DNA of 64,000 nt from CAVQRC01 sp963715045 (GTDB lineage Bacteria > Planctomycetota > Planctomycetia > Pirellulales > Lacipirellulaceae): positions 319,241-383,240 of the forward strand of contig CAVQRC010000008.1 in NCBI GenBank assembly GCA_963715045.1, read 5' to 3'. This document shows, in pieces, positions 40,691-50,204 of the stretch; the stretch's first letter is position 1, and each line of letters begins with the position of its first letter. The notes below the pieces were generated by a model. It saw only the letters and a program-made list of their open reading frames with translations, searched no databases and was not told the origin of the DNA. The translations under genes were made by a program, and so were the position numbers.

Positions 40691-42228
40691 TTAAGGCTCG
40701 TCCGATCGCGCGTACTCGAGCAATTCAATCTCACCTGGACGCCATGTCTGGTCGAACCAGGACTCGAGCGGGCCGTAGAGCCGGAAGATCGTGTTCCAAC
40801 CCTTGCCGGGCACGGTCTGGACCCAGTTGCTCTCCTTGCCCTTCGGCGCCTTGGGGCCGAAGTAGATGTCGTACGAGCCATCTTCATTCTGGACGACGCC
40901 CTTGTCGTTACTCCCGATCGCCGGAAACTGTGCGTCGGTCTGCAGCATCGATCGCGTCTGGTTGTCATAGAGCGTAAACGACCAGAAGTCCTTGGCAGGA
41001 ACGTCCGCCGGCACATTCACCTTGTAGGTTCTGTGCACCGTCGAGCGGATTGCCGTTGGAATCGCGGTAGGTGAAGGCATACTGAGATCCCTTGCCGACG
41101 GCCTTCAACGCCATCGCTGGCGTGATTCCGGTCGCGTAGAAATGGAAGGCGGCGCGGATGTCCTGCAGCGACACGCCATCCAGTTCCCAGGTGTAGGCGC
41201 CGCCCGGAAAGGCTGTCTGCCAGTAGCTTTCGCCGGGATACCAGTAGAACCTCTCGTCGCGTGGCTTCGAGATGAGCGTCTTGACCGTGACTGAGCCCGC
41301 GTCTGCGGCTGCTTTGAGGATCGCCTGCATGCGCTCATCCGGCTCGAAGGGCTGCCCCTTCACGATACCGATCGCGGCAAGGTGCCCGAGGATTTCCGGG
41401 TTCTCGCCCATCAGCGGTTCGGCCTGAACGACGTCGTTGATCTCGTCGAAGATGTTCTCATCCATGCGATGAATGGTGTTCATGAACTTGCCGGAGGCGT
41501 TGACAAACTTCATCTTCGGCGGATTGTCCTTCTGCGAGAGCGGATAGATGCGGAAGCGTTCCTTGGTGTTATTCACCGCCGTTTCGGTTGATCCGTTCTC
41601 CTGGTAGCCACGCCAGATCACCCAGTTGCCATAGGTGTTGGTCCGCGCGACATGATAGCCTTCCGGCTACCGGCCCTCGTAACCTGGGGGAAGCACCAGG
41701 AACTTTCCACCCTTGCCCTTGTCCGGCCCGAGGTTTCCGAAGTCGATCACGTACCGGAACCAGTGATCGTTGATGAAGCCAAGCACGTTGGGCGGCGTTT
41801 CGATGACCATCGGCTCATCGCCCATCTGCAGCCACGAGAACATGTAGACGCTGGTGGTGTTGGCGGTCAGGAACAGCGCCTTGGAATCCATCAGTTCCTC
41901 GAACAGAACCGCCGTCGTGTTCGCCGGACCGAATTCAAGGATGCCTTTGCGAATGCCATCCATGGAGGCGATCTTCGTGCCGTCCAGGAAGGCCTGGTAG
42001 GCATGGGTGAAGTCGAGCAGGTTGTAGACCTTCTGCGCGGACTCGACGTCCGGCACGCCATCGAAGAAATTCAAGTCGCCCACGCGGGTCTGAATGTTGT
42101 CCGGCGTCGTGACGCCCTTCGGAATCTCGGTGGTCATCTTCATTTTGGGGATCTCTTGCGCCGACGCCGAATCGGCCGACAACACGACGGCGAAAGCCGC
42201 TAGCGGTTGTTCTCATGTTCTTCACCAT
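40691..42228 (-). CDS. DUF1254/DUF1214 protein, three lesions
   Basis: About 510 aa. ATG 42228 has GGAG upstream; dropping one A near 42205 joins MVKNMRT to PLAAFAVVLSADSASA, giving a signal peptide. DUF1254 follows (DLNFFDGVPDVESAQKVYN, FLTANTTSVYMFSWLQMG, PPGYEG). An in-frame TAG at ~41668 interrupts it just before PEGYHVARTNTYGNW. The DUF1214 part ends PADVPAKDFWSFTLYDNQTRSMLQ...GKGWNTIFRLYGP after another frameshift near 41028. These proteins are periplasmic and of unknown chemistry. It lies downstream of the sulfatase, probably in one operon. The TAG may be a true nonsense mutation. Confidence 0.72.
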
Positions 42229-42388
42229 TTCTCGCTCCTGACAAGGTGGTAAACACTTGGGATAATGGGATGTCGTCAGTGGTTTCATGGCTACGGATTC
42301 ACGCGTTAGCAAATCGGACTCTCAACGGGGCCAAGTGTCCGCCTGCGCGCAGGGATGCACTTGTGGTAATCGCAGACGGGCCGCATGA

Positions 42389-44736
42389 CTAATTCACGTC
42401 CTTCACGCTCAGCGTGATCTTCTTGATGCTACCGGTAAAGCGTGTCTCATCGCGTCCGACGCCGATGTCATTGGCGACGGGCGTCTGATTATCGAGACCA
42501 ACGTCGGCCGTCTCATCCGCAGAGAAGATCAGGGGCTGAGTCTTCTCGACTCGGCCTTCGGCGACGGTCTTTCCGTTGACGGAAATGGTGACCTTGCCGC
42601 CTTGACCAATGTCTTCCTTCGATTTGCCCTCATAGGCGAAGTCGAGCACGACGGTTGCGGCCCCTTGGGGAATGGCATCAGGAGATGCGACGGTGAATCG
42701 CTCAAGCCCGAGGTAGTTGTAGGTATACACCGGTTTGCCGTCTTTCATGTAAAGACACCAGCCGCCGAAACGTCCGCCCTGAGTGAGAATCACACCGTTT
42801 GCTCCTCCCTCCGGAATGTCGAGCTCGGCTGTAATCGTCTTGGAGCGATTCTTCACGTTCATGAACGTGTTCTCCAGCATGCCGTCCATGCCGTCGTAGA
42901 GCGTTAGCGAAGTTCGGTCGCCCAAGATGTCTGGGCGGCCGGCCAAGGCAGGATTCATTCGTGCAATGACCCGGTCGTCAATCGGCAGCGCGTGGTACTT
43001 TTCAGCCTCGCTCATGAACAAGGACTGCAACTCGGCCAGTTTTTCCGGATGTTGCTTGGCGAGATTGTTCGTCAGGCTGAAGTCTTTGCGAACGTCGTAA
43101 AGATCCCACTCATCCGTCTCCAAGGGAGGCATATCAACCGTCTGCCAGGGTGCTCGGTGGAGCGTGCGTGCGAGCCAGCCCTCGTGATAGATCGCCCGGT
43201 TGCCAAACATCTCGAAGTACTGGGTGGTATGCCGCTCCTTGGCTTTGGCATCGTTGAAGGTGTAAAGCAGACTGGTGCCCTCGATCGGCGTTTGTGGCGT
43301 CCCGTTAACGCTTTCCGGTTCGGGGAGCCCGGCTGCTTCGAGAATGGTCGGCGCGATGTCGATGACGTGCCCGAATTGGCTGCGCAGTCCGCCTTTTTCC
43401 TTGATGCCGTTTGGCCAATGGATGATCATGCCGTTGCGCGTTCCGCCGAAGTCCGACGCCACCTGCTTGGTCCATGAGAATGGCGAGTCGAACGCTACCG
43501 CCCAGCCGGCTGCCATGTGCGGGAAGGTCTCCGGACCGCCCCACTTGTCGATCAGAGGGAGCAGATCCTCGACCTTCTCGGTGACGTTGTTGAAATAGGT
43601 CATCTCGTTGTACATGCCGACGAAGCCACCCTCGGCGCTGGTGCCGTTGTCACCAGCGATGTAGATGAACAACGTATTGTCCATCTCGCCGATCTCTTCA
43701 ATCGCAGCGGTGAGACGGCCGACTTCGTGGTCAGTCTGCTCAAGGAATCCGGCGAACACCTCGGCCTGACGAGCGAACAGACGCTGTTCGTCATCGGACA
43801 AGGCATCCCAATCCTTGATGTCTTCGGGTTTGGGCGCCAGCTTGGTGTTGGCCGGGATGACGCCGAGTTCTTTCTGCCGCGCAATGGTTTCGGCGCGAAT
43901 CGTGTCCCAGCCTGCGTCGAACTTGCCTTTGTACTTGTCCGCCCACTTCTTGGGTACGTGATGTGGCGCATGAACAGCCCCGGTCGCATAGTACATGAAG
44001 AAAGGCTTGTCCGGCGTCATCGACTGTTGAGCTTTCATCCAGCCAATTGCCTGATCTGTCATGTCCACGGTGAAGTGGTAGCCCTCCGTCTCGGGTGGAG
44101 TGACCCGGGTAACGCCGTCGTAGATCAAGGGGAACCACTGATCTGTCTCGCCACCAATGAATCCGTAGAACTTGTCGAATCCCTGACGTGTCGGCCACCT
44201 GTCAAAGGGACCCGATACGCTTGTCTCCCAGGCGGCGGTCTCGTGCCACTTTCCGAACGCGCCGGTGCTGTATCCGTTCAGTCGGAGCATCTCGGCCAAT
44301 GGCGCCACACTGTTGGGAACCTGCCCGGTGTTGCCGGGAAATCCCGTCGAACTCTCCATGATCGAGCCGGTGTTGGCGGTGTGGTGATTCCGCCCGCATT
44401 TGAGCGCCATCCTGGTCGGTGAGCAAAGTGCCGTGGTGTGAAAATTGTTAAACCGCAGACCTGACTCGAGCAAGCCGATCAAGCGTCGGCGTTTGGATCG
44501 GGCCGCCGAACGTGCTCGGGCCTCCGAAACCAATGTCGTCAATCAACACGATCACGACATTGGGAGCATTCTCGGGCGCCGTGACCTCGAAGAACGGCGG
44601 TTTCTCTTTGACATTGCGAACGTCAAGTTCGCTGATAGGTGGGCCGTTTGGGCTCTTGGATCGGTAGATGAGTGCGATCGAGTGTGTCTTGTGCGGAAAC
44701 GACTCCGACAAAGATGCCCAGAAACGCAATGCTCAA
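42389..44736 (-). CDS. Arylsulfatase (type I, Cys-type), two frameshifts
   Basis: About 780 aa. The catalytic signature LCSPTRMALKCGRNHH contains C-x-P-x-R, whose Cys becomes formylglycine. Metal-binding IDDIGFGGPSTFGG precedes it, and GKWHETAAWE and AGDNGTSAEGG follow as expected for large arylsulfatases. The frame breaks near 44600 and 44460. Before the first break a hydrophobic signal (SIAFLGIFVGVVSA) opens from a TTG at 44736, the only start after an upstream in-frame TGA. The C-terminal ~150 residues (beta-rich, YMKDGKPVYTYNYLG) are a common extension. Exported sulfate ester hydrolase; needs a formylglycine-generating enzyme elsewhere. Confidence 0.85.
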
Positions 44737-44914
44737 AAAGCAATGCTCAGTGGTAGGCTGATGAGCTTTGAGTTCGACACTTCAGATCTCCAGTGTGCGT
44801 GTAATTCAATTCAGGGTATTCATTTCGTTCTTGGCAGTCAATGCATGAGGAGGTCGGCCGTAAAGCGTACTGCTCCACACGCGATGCATTGTCTCTAAGA
44901 CCTCTCTCGGATCG

Positions 44915-45490
44915 TCATGCGGATGTCGTCCAAACGCGGCAACCACCAGTGTTCACATCGAGCGAGTTGAGCGCGTTGGCGATCCGCCGCGCGTCGCAGG
45001 GCGGGATGAGACCCTCTTTCTGTTGAGCAACAATTCGGGCTTCGACCGCGTCATCCCAGCGCTGCATGAATGACTTCCAAGCCTGCTCGAGACGCTCATC
45101 GAGCGGAGCGGCCTCCACGATCGCGCGGATGACGTGGCCATGTTTGACGCATACTTCCACGACCGCCCGATTCGATTCCCGCAGCGCAGCGATGGGTTCT
45201 CCTTCGCCGTCAATCCAAGGGCTGGCAGTTTGGTGCATGACCGTCTCGACATCACGCAACAACGAGACGATGAGATCGTGCAGATCCGTGAAATACTGGT
45301 AGAACGCCGGGCGGCTGAGCGTCGTTCCCGCCATCACCTCGCCGACGGTTAGATCGCGAAAGTGACCTTTCCGGAGGAATCGAGTGGCGCTGTCGAGGAT
45401 CTCACGGCGTGCCTCTTCCGGTGCATGACGGCGTGAGCGCCGCCGTGCTTCTGAAGAACCAGATCGCGATTTCGATGTTGTTCCTGACAT
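44915..45490 (-). CDS. TetR/AcrR-family regulator
   Basis: 191 aa. A basic N-terminus leads to a TetR helix-turn-helix (REILDSATRFLRKGHFRDLTVGEVMAGTTLSRPAFYQYFTDLHDL). The ligand domain is short and ends LNSLDVNTGGCRVWTTSA, where relatives continue ~25 residues, so the last residues may be a frameshift product. Its start codon lies inside a 38-bp palindrome (45484-45521), implying tight autorepression and perhaps a leaderless transcript. The sulfatase and DUF1254 genes follow on the same strand and are candidate targets. Confidence 0.87.
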   Translation of the reverse strand: MSGTTSKSRSGSSEARRRSRRHAPEEARREILDSATRFLRKGHFRDLTVGEVMAGTTLSRPAFYQYFTDLHDLIVSLLRDVETVMHQTASPWIDGEGEPIAALRESNRAVVEVCVKHGHVIRAIVEAAPLDERLEQAWKSFMQRWDDAVEARIVAQQKEGLIPPCDARRIANALNSLDVNTGGCRVWTTSA

Positions 45491-45521
45491 GTTGTCAGTA
45501 ATATTACTGACACCATGTCAG
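45484..45521. promoter_or_regulatory. 38-bp near-perfect palindrome, TetR operator
   Basis: Left half TGACATGTTGTCAGTAAT (45485-45502) and right half ATTACTGACACCATGTCA (45503-45520) are reverse complements with one mismatch; flanking C/G at 45484/45521 extends it. It contains nested TGTCAGT-ACTGACA and TGACATG-CATGTCA arms, which could hold two dimers, and it covers the tetR start codon. Confidence 0.8.
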
Positions 45522-45689
45522 TACGTCAATCAGCGTCGAGAATGGATCCTCGGCCATGTGTTCGACTTTTTCTTGGAGACTTTTCCTGCGGGTTTTTGCG
45601 GTCGCGAGAATTTGAACCACTTGCGGACGTATCGCGCTCAGCGTGCCACCTGTTTCGATCCCGGTAGAGCAACTCCCGTCAAAGCGTCG

Positions 45690-47190
45690 AGATCCACGGT
45701 TTGGGCAGGTCCCGTCACCCTCGTCGTAGCCGAGCAGTCGGCGATCGTCTTCGCGCGGATCGACTATCGAGGAAGCTTCGATGTGCTCGCCGGGAATAAA
45801 GGCCGGGTGCGGGACCCCACAGGATCGGCTCGACATCGACAGCTCCTTGCGGAGCGTGAGCCTGGCGTGGCCGGCGGGTCGGTGCTGCTTTGCTCGCGGT
45901 AGATGCCCCGCATCAGCCAGCGGCTCTACGTCGCCGACCCCCGTCGGGCGGTGCCCCGTGTGGCGTGGGTCGTGCCTGGATACACCCGATTGCGGGCGCA
46001 TGGCCTCGCGGGCGATCCCGATCAGGTCGCAACCGAGGCAAATGCTGGTGCCGCTTCTTGCGAGAAACCCGGTTTCGCCGACCGATGAAGGTGAGCCTCT
46101 GGTGAGGGCCCGCTTCCGCGAATAAGCGGTACACACGCGTAGAGCCAATCTTGAATGGCAGGGCAACAGGTCGGAGATTGCGAGAGGAGCGGCACCACTG
46201 CCCCCCTCGCCGCCATCGATCGTGATGAAATCGACGCCCCGATCGGTCGTCGCCGTTTGCCTGGCGGGGTCACCCAGAAGCCGGGCTCCCGACTGCCGAC
46301 TTGATCCCGACCGGCAGGCCAGTCTCGTCGGCGAATTTGCTCGACGAGTCGAGCAGCGAGTCGGGCGTCCTTGAAGGCCGAGTCCGTGGGGGGCTGATCC
46401 AGTCGCGTCCCACCGGAACTGCGCGGATGCGGCTGACTCCGGCGTCACCTTACGCGGCGGGAACGATCCCCCCGACTCCCGCCTTTGCTCCCTGGCTCAA
46501 CTTGATCTCAATCGCGCGAACAGCAACGTCGCCGTGAAGAGCCCGCTTAAGGTTTCCATGCAGCCGGCCCACGATCGTCAGGCGGCAGCCGGTGACCCGT
46601 GCCGATCTGCCAGACAGCTCGCCGCCAAGCCTGTGGAACGGAGAGATGCCACCTTCGCCTGTATTGTGCAGGCATCGTGCCAGCTTGCGGCCGCGGTCAT
46701 CGCCTCGATCGCCGGGCTCGACGACCCGAAACTCATGCGCGGAAACGTGACGATCGACGACGGTCGAAATGCCTTCATCTCGTCGCGGTCGGCTCCCAGG
46801 ATCTTGGCCGAGGGAGCGGGTACTCTGGAGAATCGTGCCGCACGACCACCGGAAGAGCCGCGTGCTTGAGGATCGGTGAACCTCCGAGCTTCTCCATGTC
46901 GTTGTCCGAGCCGAGGCCGAAGTAGTTGTTGCTCTTGGCAGACACATAGATCCACCGCCGCTGGTCACGGCTGAGGGACGCTCTTCGTCGTTGCTGGTGA
47001 CGATCTGTGCGCAGCTCGGGACCAATCATCTCCGTGATGACGGAATGCCCCAGGAGCCGGGAGGCCGCGGACGGTCGCCGTGTTGCCGCTACAGGAGGTC
47101 GTACGCCACGACGCCCACCGACGCGACCACCACTGCCAGACCTGTCCACCGCGGCCACGTGTCGAGCTCCTCGTTGAGTGATTCTCCGAA
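45690..47190 (-). pseudogene. Shattered FMN-binding glutamate-synthase-family gene
   Basis: Recognisable pieces in all three minus frames follow the order of GltB2/YerD-type proteins: N-terminal helix WTGLAVVVASVGVVAYDLL with an in-frame TAG; RRWIYVSAKSNNYFGLGSDND; RPSSIV...MSFGSSSPAIEAM; HNTGEGGISPFH; LHGDVAVRAIEIKLSQGAK; DFITIDGGEGGSGAAPLA; GCDLIGIAREAM; HTGHRPTGV; LRKELSMSSRSCGVPHPA. Frames change roughly every 150 bp, much denser than elsewhere, so true decay (or very poor local sequence) is likely. If intact it would be a ~500-aa membrane-anchored FMN enzyme related to the glutamate synthase large subunit. Confidence 0.7.
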
Positions 47191-47624
47191 GATCGCGAAG
47201 GTCGATGCTCATCGCCGCGTACGCTTCCTCCGCCCCGTCCGGGACACGCTCGCCAGAAACCAGTCAACTGGAGCCGCTTCTTTGTCCTCTGTCCGATTTG
47301 CTGTCGTCGACGCTGCTCGGGTCCTTCGCCGACGACTTCACCGACATCTTCTTCTCCCCCGACCTTCGACCGGCTCGGCAGAGGAAAGGGGGAGGGGCTC
47401 GGAAATCACGCAGTTGTCGCGCGTCGTTTCTGATCGGCATCTCGACAGATTCAGGCCTTTCGGATCGTCCGGAACAGAGGGTGCGGCCTCCGGTCGCCCG
47501 CGGGGGACGCCGACGCTTCGGTGGCTAGTCTGCCGAAGACACTGGTCGACGCCGCTCCGTCGACAAGAAGAGATTAACATACGCAGTAGTCATCGAACCA
47601 CACCACCGCGCGAAGGAACTTGCC
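47191..47624. other. Intergenic stretch, no gene recognised
   Basis: About 430 bp between the decayed glutamate-synthase-like gene and the isochorismatase-family gene. Open frames are low-complexity Arg/Ser-rich translations typical of non-coding GC-rich DNA. No hairpin or repeat stood out. Confidence 0.3.
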
Positions 47625-48215
47625 ATGCCGACCATCCGTGAGCTCGCCGGACTTCCCGAGAGCCCTGCGCGTCTGCGTGATTCCGCGTTGATCCTCATTG
47701 ACTGCCAGAACACCTATCGTAAAGGCGTCATGCAGCTCGAAGGGGTTGAGGAGGCACTGCAGCATGCCAGCCGGATGCTCGAGCGGGCACGCATCGCCGG
47801 CATCCCGATCTTTCACATCCAGCACGATGCGGGCGTGGGATCGCCGTACGACCTCACGGCGGCCAACGGGCAGATTGCCGACGTCGTCGCCCCCGCCGAC
47901 GGGGAACCGGTGATCGTGAAGCGGTTTCCCGACTCCTTCTCCTCCACCGATCTTCACGAGCGACTGCAGGCCGCAGCATGCAGCGACTTGATCCTCACCG
48001 GATTCATGAGTCACATGTGCGTCAGCTCCACTGCACGGGGCGGCTTTGATCGCGGCTATGCAGTAAGTGTCGTCGAAAATGCCACGGCCACCCGCACGCT
48101 TTCCGACGGACACGGGGGCCTGATTCCTGCCAGCGACATCCATCGAGCCAGCCTCTGTGGGCTCGCCGACCTGGTGGCGGTGGTCGTCGACGACGCGGCG
48201 GCCATCCTCGATTGA
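47625..48215 (+). CDS. Isochorismatase-family cysteine hydrolase
   Basis: 196 aa. The family triad is visible: Asp26 (LILIDCQN), Lys99 (VIVKRFPDSF) and Cys132 (GFMSHMCVSSTARGG), with the usual cis-peptide environment before the Cys. Such enzymes hydrolyse amides, N-carbamoyl groups, nicotinamide or isochorismate; the substrate cannot be told from sequence. Intact. ATG 47625 preceded by GAAGGAA about 8 bases upstream. It converges with the DinB gene. Confidence 0.9.
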   Translation: MPTIRELAGLPESPARLRDSALILIDCQNTYRKGVMQLEGVEEALQHASRMLERARIAGIPIFHIQHDAGVGSPYDLTAANGQIADVVAPADGEPVIVKRFPDSFSSTDLHERLQAAACSDLILTGFMSHMCVSSTARGGFDRGYAVSVVENATATRTLSDGHGGLIPASDIHRASLCGLADLVAVVVDDAAAILD

Positions 48216-48307
48216 GAGTCGGGCCGCGAGCCAATGCTCAGATCGTTGCCGCCCGGGCAAATCCCGCTGCGTCGAATCGAATCGCTCGAAATGCAACGCC
48301 CCGCAAA

Positions 48308-48797
48308 TTAAATCCGAGGGTACTGCATCGCACGCCGCCAGCCACTCAATTGACCTGCGTGGAGCGCACAGGTGAGAGGTTGCGATGAAGACGACCGCAG
48401 GTGCAACCGTAGCGAACTGCTTCCCCCAGTTCGGGTGATCCAGTTGGGCACTCCATGCTTCGGGCGTCGCCGACTTCATCGCCTCAGATGCAGCCGCAAC
48501 GCCCCACGAGAATCGCGACAGGATTGCCTCTCGGGCGGGATAGAGTGAACGATCCGCGACAGGATGGCTGTTCTTCCCGCACGGTTGATCCCACGGATTG
48601 TCGAATGGCTCGCTCTTGAGCAGGGCAACGAGCACGTCGTTGTAGATCGAGACGTGGCCGATCAACCAGGCCGGGTGATTGATCGTCTCGATCGGCTGCG
48701 CGGTGAACTGATCGTCGGCGACATCTGAGACGAGCCGCTCGATCGTTTCCGCATTCCATCGATAGGCGTATAGGATGTCTTCCGGAGATAGACTCAT
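48308..48797 (-). CDS. DinB-family protein, one frameshift
   Basis: About 163 aa from ATG 48797, with GAGG six bases upstream. MSLSPEDILYAYRWNAETIERLV and HPAWLIGHVSIYND carry the first His ligand; IATSHLCA followed after a one-base shift near 48345 by HAGQLSGWRRAMQYPRI supplies the last ligand pattern (H-x-G-Q-L), ending at the stop at 48308. DinB-like four-helix metalloproteins act as thiol-dependent transferases in characterised cases; this one is unassigned. It is the second DinB-superfamily gene in the window. Confidence 0.8.
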
Positions 48798-49254
48798 CGT
48801 TATCCTCGGGATCACCAGGTGGAAAAATGAAGTTCAGAGGCTCGCCAAGGTTATCCAAGTAAGCGAGGATCGTCTACACGGCCTCCACCACCGGCAATTC
48901 GACCAATTGCTGAACCAGCGGAGTCTTCTCTTCCTCTGCTTGGTGGCATTTTCGGCTTGGTGACGGATGTCGTACGCTCACAGGCGATCACACGCGTTGC
49001 TGGGCGAACGTGAACCCGAACGCCCGTTTCAGCGAGTTGCCCCCGCCGTGGTCCCTGCCAGGCGAATCGACGATCGTGACCGTTGCCTTCGGGAGTCGCT
49101 GCCCAAAGGCCCGACGTGTCTTCCTCGGTTTCGATCGCGGCGCTCGAGCCCCGCTTCGGGATCCGTGAATAGCACACTTGCCACCTGCTACCGGCCTGTC
49201 ACGCTGCCCCGCAACCACTTGGCTGGATCGCCCTGAAACAACCTCAGGGCAACT

Positions 49255-49428
49255 TCAAGGAGAGCCGTCCCCGCCACCCGAGGCTCCAAACCGGCTGCGT
49301 GATCCCCTCCACGCTACCGAGACGACTGCCAGAATGCACACGGCGAAGACGACCTCCACGCTCGATTCCAGGACCGCGATTAGCTGAATCTCACCTGTGG
49401 TGTAAAGCTGCGAGACGTCCCACAGCAT
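49255..49428 (-). CDS. Possible small single-TM protein (57 aa)
   Basis: ATG 49428 opens MLWDVSQLYTTGEIQLIAVLE followed by a hydrophobic helix (VVFAVCILAVVSVAW) and a basic-Gly tail to the stop at 49255. The neighbourhood (48798-49886) is otherwise made of gene fragments, so this may be a relic rather than a functional small gene. No family recognised. The part 48798-49254 has no recognisable coding pattern. Confidence 0.3.
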   Translation of the reverse strand: MLWDVSQLYTTGEIQLIAVLESSVEVVFAVCILAVVSVAWRGSRSRFGASGGGDGSP

Positions 49429-49460
49429 TCCCGGGGGGGCAACGATTTCCGCGATTCTAA

Positions 49461-49548
49461 CTGGTTGGCGAAATTCCAGCCGGTCAGCTTGTTGCGTCCC
49501 AATCCGATACCGCGAAGATCGCGCAACTTGTAGCTCGCGGTGGCATCA
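49461..49548 (-). pseudogene. Fragment of pentapeptide-like repeat protein
   Basis: The minus frame reads ATASYKLRDLRGIGLGRNKL then TGWNFANQ, one unit of the TASYxxKDLxGIGLxxNDLTGWxFxGQ repeats that planctomycete secreted proteins carry in tandem. Only one unit is present, with no start or tail. Confidence 0.5.
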
Positions 49549-49551
49549 AGC

Positions 49552-49679
49552 TGATCTCCAGTCGGCGAGCTGTTGGGACCTCGTCGCGATACTTGGGTGC
49601 TCTCGCGAGATGCTTGATCCGATCGACGAAGTCCGGGCTGCCCCGGATCCAGCCGTCGACCGCTTCGGCCAGCGGATTC
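49552..49679 (-). pseudogene. Fragment resembling C-terminal part of a REP-associated (Y1-type) transposase
   Basis: The minus frame reads NPLAEAVDGWIRGSPDFVDR then IKHLARAPKYRDEVPTARRL, which matches the W-x-x-GS-x-x-F-V-x-R-I linker region that follows the Y1 transposase domain in planctomycete TnpA_REP-like proteins. The catalytic HUH part is absent. A relic of a mobile element. Confidence 0.45.
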
Positions 49680-49886
49680 GCGGGCGGAGCGTTGGCCAGA
49701 CTTCAGCTGCTCTATCGACCGCCTGAACACCACAACCACTTTACTCAAGGACGTTTACGGCCGATAATCACCGCAGAGCGGTCAGGAGCAACACCTGCTT
49801 TGCCGCCAGTTTGAAACCTGTCGCCAGTCAAAATGCCCAGCGGTTTAGTGCAATAAAGTGTTTTCATATAAGCACTTGCACCACAG

Positions 49887-49960
49887 GGCGGAGTAGCTCA
49901 GTTGGTTAGAGCAGCGGAATCATAATCCGCGTGTCGGGGGTTCGAGTCCCTCCTCCGCTA
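49887..49960 (+). tRNA. tRNA-Met (CAT anticodon)
   Basis: 74 nt that fold as a full cloverleaf: acceptor GGCGGAG/CTCCGCT (first pair G-T), D arm AGCTCAGTTGGTTAGAGC, anticodon stem GCGGA/TCCGC with loop ATCATAA (CAT), variable GTGTC, T arm GGGGG-TTCGAGT-CCCTC, discriminator A. CCA is not encoded. Most like elongator Met; a lysidine-modified Ile reading of CAT is less likely. An integrase relic overlaps its 3' half on the other strand. Confidence 0.93.
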
Positions 49961-50200
49961 CTGGACAGTTGTCGAGCAAGGCCACAATCTCCGCGAATTG
50001 CGTGTTTTCCGCGAGAACCAGAGGTTGCGGCCTTTTTCGTTTCTCGTCGCTGCAGGCCGTTGCAGGCGGCTGCGTCCCCCGTTTATCCCCAGCCAGTCCC
50101 CCGTTCTGCACGGCTGCGTCGAAGTGCTCGTCGGTCGTCATCAAGTAGTGACCGTGGGCGACGCTCGGCGTGTTGAAGGACGGTTGCTGGCTCCTGGATG
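49920..50200 (-). pseudogene. 3' remnant of a tyrosine integrase overlapping tRNA-Met antisense
   Basis: The minus frame reads NTPSVAHGHYLMTTDEHFDA and ends VAEEGLEPPTRGL with its stop formed by the antisense of the anticodon loop. HxHYLxxTDEHF plus a C-terminal AExGLEPxTRGL is the characteristic end of planctomycete integrases whose genes overlap the tRNA 3' end they insert into. The catalytic core is missing. To the right the frame runs directly into PKD surface-protein sequence, so a deletion joined the two. Confidence 0.6.
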
Positions 50201-50204
50201 CCGT

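Noticed and set aside
41652..42203. 183-codon plus-strand ORF
   Set aside because: Antisense to the DUF1254 domain; translation is His/Val/Arg-rich without any motif.
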